Origin: Candidatus Delongbacteria bacterium
GTDB taxonomy: Bacteria; CAIWAD01; BS150m-G50
DNA: 7,332 bases
NCBI GenBank assembly: GCA_016784425.1
Contig: JADHUQ010000118.1
Coordinates: 1-7,332 of the forward strand
Reading direction: 5' to 3'
Shown here: positions 5,728 to 7,332 of the stretch, in pieces
How positions within the stretch are numbered: position 1 is the first letter of the stretch
Layout of the letters: every line of letters starts with the position of its first letter
The notes under the pieces: generated by a model
What the model was told of the DNA's origin: nothing
Databases searched by the model: none
Seen by the model: the letters and a program-made list of their open reading frames with translations, nothing else
Translations under genes and position numbers: made by a program

Positions 5728-5798
5728 CCGGATCGCACTTCCTGACCGGGGGGATCACTGCTGGGCAGGAACTGTTGCTGATCGTAACAGCGATCCGG
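5728..5798 (-). promoter_or_regulatory. Candidate structured leader with nested inverted repeats
   Basis: CCGGATCGC (5728-5736) is the exact reverse complement of GCGATCCGG (5790-5798). Inside it TTCCTG (5739-5744) pairs with CAGGAA (5766-5771), and TGTT (5773-5776) with AACA (5786-5789). Together these allow a closed three-way-junction fold. Read on the - strand it ends 23 bases before the ATG of the 52-residue gene, close to its ribosome-binding site. It matches no riboswitch class I know by eye. Confidence 0.35.
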
Positions 5799-5876
5799 AC
5801 AACTCCTGTATACCCTATCGGGTGGTTTGGGGATTTCTTGAATGGGGGGGCAATCACCAGTTGCTGCCATAAATAC

Positions 5877-5899
5877 AAATACCGCACGCGGCGGTATTT
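5877..5899 (-). terminator. Hairpin terminator after the response regulator gene
   Basis: AAATACCGC and GCGGTATTT form a perfect 9-bp stem around a 5-base loop. On the - strand it lies 30 bases after the response-regulator stop and is followed by GTATTTATGG, a weak T-rich tail. The A-run before and T-run within the stem could let it act in both directions. It separates the signalling pair from the 52-residue gene. Confidence 0.7.
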
Positions 5900-5929
5900 A
5901 CTACTTACAGATTGTCATGTGGTATCAGC

Positions 5930-6292
5930 TCAGAGCAGCCCATCGATAAGCTCTTTCAGCTCCTTGATGCTGAACGGTTTGGCGAGAAAACCGTTGGCGC
6001 CCAGATTGGCAGCCCGTTCGCGGGCGTTGTCCACTTCGTAACCGGTGATAAATATAACCGGGATATCCTTTCGGATCTCACGAGCACCTTTTACCAGCTC
6101 AAAGCCATCACCGTTATCCATCATGATATCGGTGATAATCAGATCGATGTCGTTATTCTTGAAGATCTCGAGTGCTTCGTTGCCGCTGCCGGCAGTCATT
6201 GCTTCAAAGCCGAAAACCTCGACAAATTGTCGCAGTATGTCCCGCATATCCTCGACATCATCAACAACGAGAACGCGTGTCATATCACTCAT
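5930..6292 (-). CDS. Single-domain CheY-like response regulator
   Basis: This is a 120-residue stand-alone receiver domain with no output domain. All key residues are present: acidic pair Asp11-Asp12, phospho-accepting Asp55 (LIITDIMM), Thr83 (VIFITGY) and Lys105 (FLAKPF). The protein should therefore be phosphorylated and signal through a partner protein. It is not clearly the motor-binding CheY itself. The ATG at 6292 overlaps the stop of the upstream sensor gene by four bases (ATGA); AAGGG lies about seven bases before it. A second ATG three codons later is less likely because of this overlap. Since the coupled sensor lacks a phospho-accepting His, the phosphate donor is probably a different kinase. 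Confidence 0.93.
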   Translation of the reverse strand: MSDMTRVLVVDDVEDMRDILRQFVEVFGFEAMTAGSGNEALEIFKNNDIDLIITDIMMDNGDGFELVKGAREIRKDIPVIFITGYEVDNARERAANLGANGFLAKPFSIKELKELIDGLL

Positions 6293-7332
6293 GCCTTGCC
6301 CTTACCGCCTTTACCGGTTCTACGTTTAACCTTGGCGCTCTGGGGGTCATCCCCAGTTTTCGGTTTGGTCCGCAACTCGGATTTTTCCAGATCGATCATC
6401 GTCTCTCCCTCCAGGGCATAATTTTTTATGATCGGCTTGGACACCTCCTTCAGCTTATTAATTATCCCCTGAATCTCCCGCACCTGTTTGACGATTGTCG
6501 TGAGTGATTTCTGTTGCTCCCTGCTCATTTCGCCACCCAGCTCCTGCATAAGCTCAGCATTGTTGAGGATAACTCCAAGTGGATTGTTGATACGATCGTT
6601 CAGGGTCACGGCAGTCTGTGTCAAAGTGGCCAGTTGCATAGCTCTCAAAGCCTGCTGCTCCAGTTTTTTCTGGTCAGTGATATCTTTAGCTATGCTGACT
6701 GAACCGATGACTTCCTTATGCTCATTATGCAACCAGGAAACAGTAAGACTGGCCCAGAAGTTAGAAGCGTCGCTTCGGATCAGCTGCAGTTCACTGGGTG
6801 GTGGCGTCTTCTTTTTGTTCAGATATCCACGCAGAAACTTAAGCAGTTTATCCGAGTCGACAATCAAACGGGCGACCGGTCTGCCGATAATCTCATCCGC
6901 GGTATAACCCAGCATTTCCTGCGCTCCCCGACTGAAGAGTGTCACATGGCCAGCTCTGTCGGTGGAGACGATGGCATCGCTTGAACTCGCGATCAGGTCC
7001 TCGAGATAATTTTTGGTTTTGGTCACCTCCGCGTTCAGGCGGATGTCATTCATCAGACTGATCAGTTGCAGAATCAGTACCTGGAGGAATTCCGCATCAC
7101 CAGGTTCCAGCAGGGGGGATGTGGCTGTTACGACCAGTACCCCGAACTGATCTCCCGGTTCAGGTTGACCAATCGGGAAACAGGTCACATGGTAACCACT
7201 TTCCCTATCCTTTTCCTTGATTAACCATGGTTTCCCCTGTTCCAGGCAGCTGGTCAGTTCCTGCTGTGAAATGTCAAACTCGGGGATTGGCTCAGCGGTG
7301 ACAGATTCATTCTGTGCCACCAGACTGAATCC
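6289..7332 (-). CDS. GAF-PAS sensor with degenerate histidine-kinase dimerisation domain (N-terminus outside window)
   Basis: The frame is open to the window edge, so the true start is beyond 7332; the GTG at 7320 lies within the GAF-like part. Counting from that GTG, residues 1-95 look like the end of a GAF domain. Residues 105-222 are a PAS domain with its C-terminal motif (SSSDAIVSTDRAGHVTLFS through GSVSIAKDITDQKKLE). Residues 223-297 form a two-helix DHp-like region. The H-box reads NDRINNPL where kinases have AHEINNPL, so the phospho-accepting His is Asp242 and the next Glu is Arg. No ATPase domain follows: the protein ends after YALEGETMIDLEKSE with a basic tail (KVKRRTGKGGKGKA). It is soluble as far as seen. 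It probably senses or scaffolds, acting with the coupled response regulator rather than as a kinase. Confidence 0.85.
   Translation of the reverse strand, partial: GFSLVAQNESVTAEPIPEFDISQQELTSCLEQGKPWLIKEKDRESGYHVTCFPIGQPEPGDQFGVLVVTATSPLLEPGDAEFLQVLILQLISLMNDIRLNAEVTKTKNYLEDLIASSSDAIVSTDRAGHVTLFSRGAQEMLGYTADEIIGRPVARLIVDSDKLLKFLRGYLNKKKTPPPSELQLIRSDASNFWASLTVSWLHNEHKEVIGSVSIAKDITDQKKLEQQALRAMQLATLTQTAVTLNDRINNPLGVILNNAELMQELGGEMSREQQKSLTTIVKQVREIQGIINKLKEVSKPIIKNYALEGETMIDLEKSELRTKPKTGDDPQSAKVKRRTGKGGKGKA

Noticed and set aside
5705..5887. Extended 113-residue version of the Arg-rich small protein starting at 5887
   Set aside because: The start would be a GTG in the loop of a terminator hairpin with no ribosome-binding site, and the extra residues look non-coding; the ATG at 5704 has a strong ribosome-binding site.
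5912..6421. 169-codon + strand open frame
   Set aside because: It is antisense to the receiver and sensor genes, which have clear family signatures.

Overview
The window looks like chromosomal DNA of a motile gammaproteobacterium. The yebC-ruvC pair and the fliD-fliS pair support this, and codon usage is balanced with moderate GC. I cannot name the genus from sequence alone. Only legB reads on the + strand; all other genes read on the - strand.

Left part (1-983, - strand): the 5' end of ruvC (Holliday-junction resolvase, cut by the window edge) overlaps the end of a complete yebC by 8 bases. This is a standard housekeeping pair. Between yebC and the divergent sugar-nucleotide gene lies a 224-base spacer holding a plausible yebC promoter and two short perfect inverted repeats.

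Middle left (1208-2551): an SDR-type sugar-nucleotide dehydratase/epimerase most like LegB, the first enzyme of legionaminic-acid synthesis. A good ribosome-binding site and an ATGA stop/start overlap at its end announce a next gene, but that frame stops after 11 codons. About 370 bases with no convincing gene follow.

Middle (2552-5704, - strand): a flagellar filament-assembly cluster. In order of transcription it holds a 52-residue Arg-rich small protein, a spacer with striking palindromes, fliD (filament cap), fliS (flagellin chaperone), a 54-residue small protein start-coupled to fliS in the place where fliT often sits, and a 168-residue FlgM-like protein with two anti-sigma-28-like C-terminal motifs.

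Right part (5877-7332, - strand): a GAF-PAS-DHp sensor protein, cut at its N-terminus by the window edge and start-coupled to a single-domain CheY-like response regulator, closed by a clear hairpin terminator. The sensor's H-box carries Asp where the phospho-accepting His should be, and it has no ATPase domain. A leader with nested inverted repeats separates this pair from the 52-residue gene.

Functionally the window joins filament capping and flagellin export (FliD, FliS), a probable sigma-28 control protein (FlgM-like), a possible flagellin-glycan precursor enzyme (LegB) and a signalling pair. The most unusual items are the duplicated FlgM-like motif, the His-less sensor paired with an intact receiver, the two unrecognised small proteins, and the palindromes and structured leader in the fliD upstream region.
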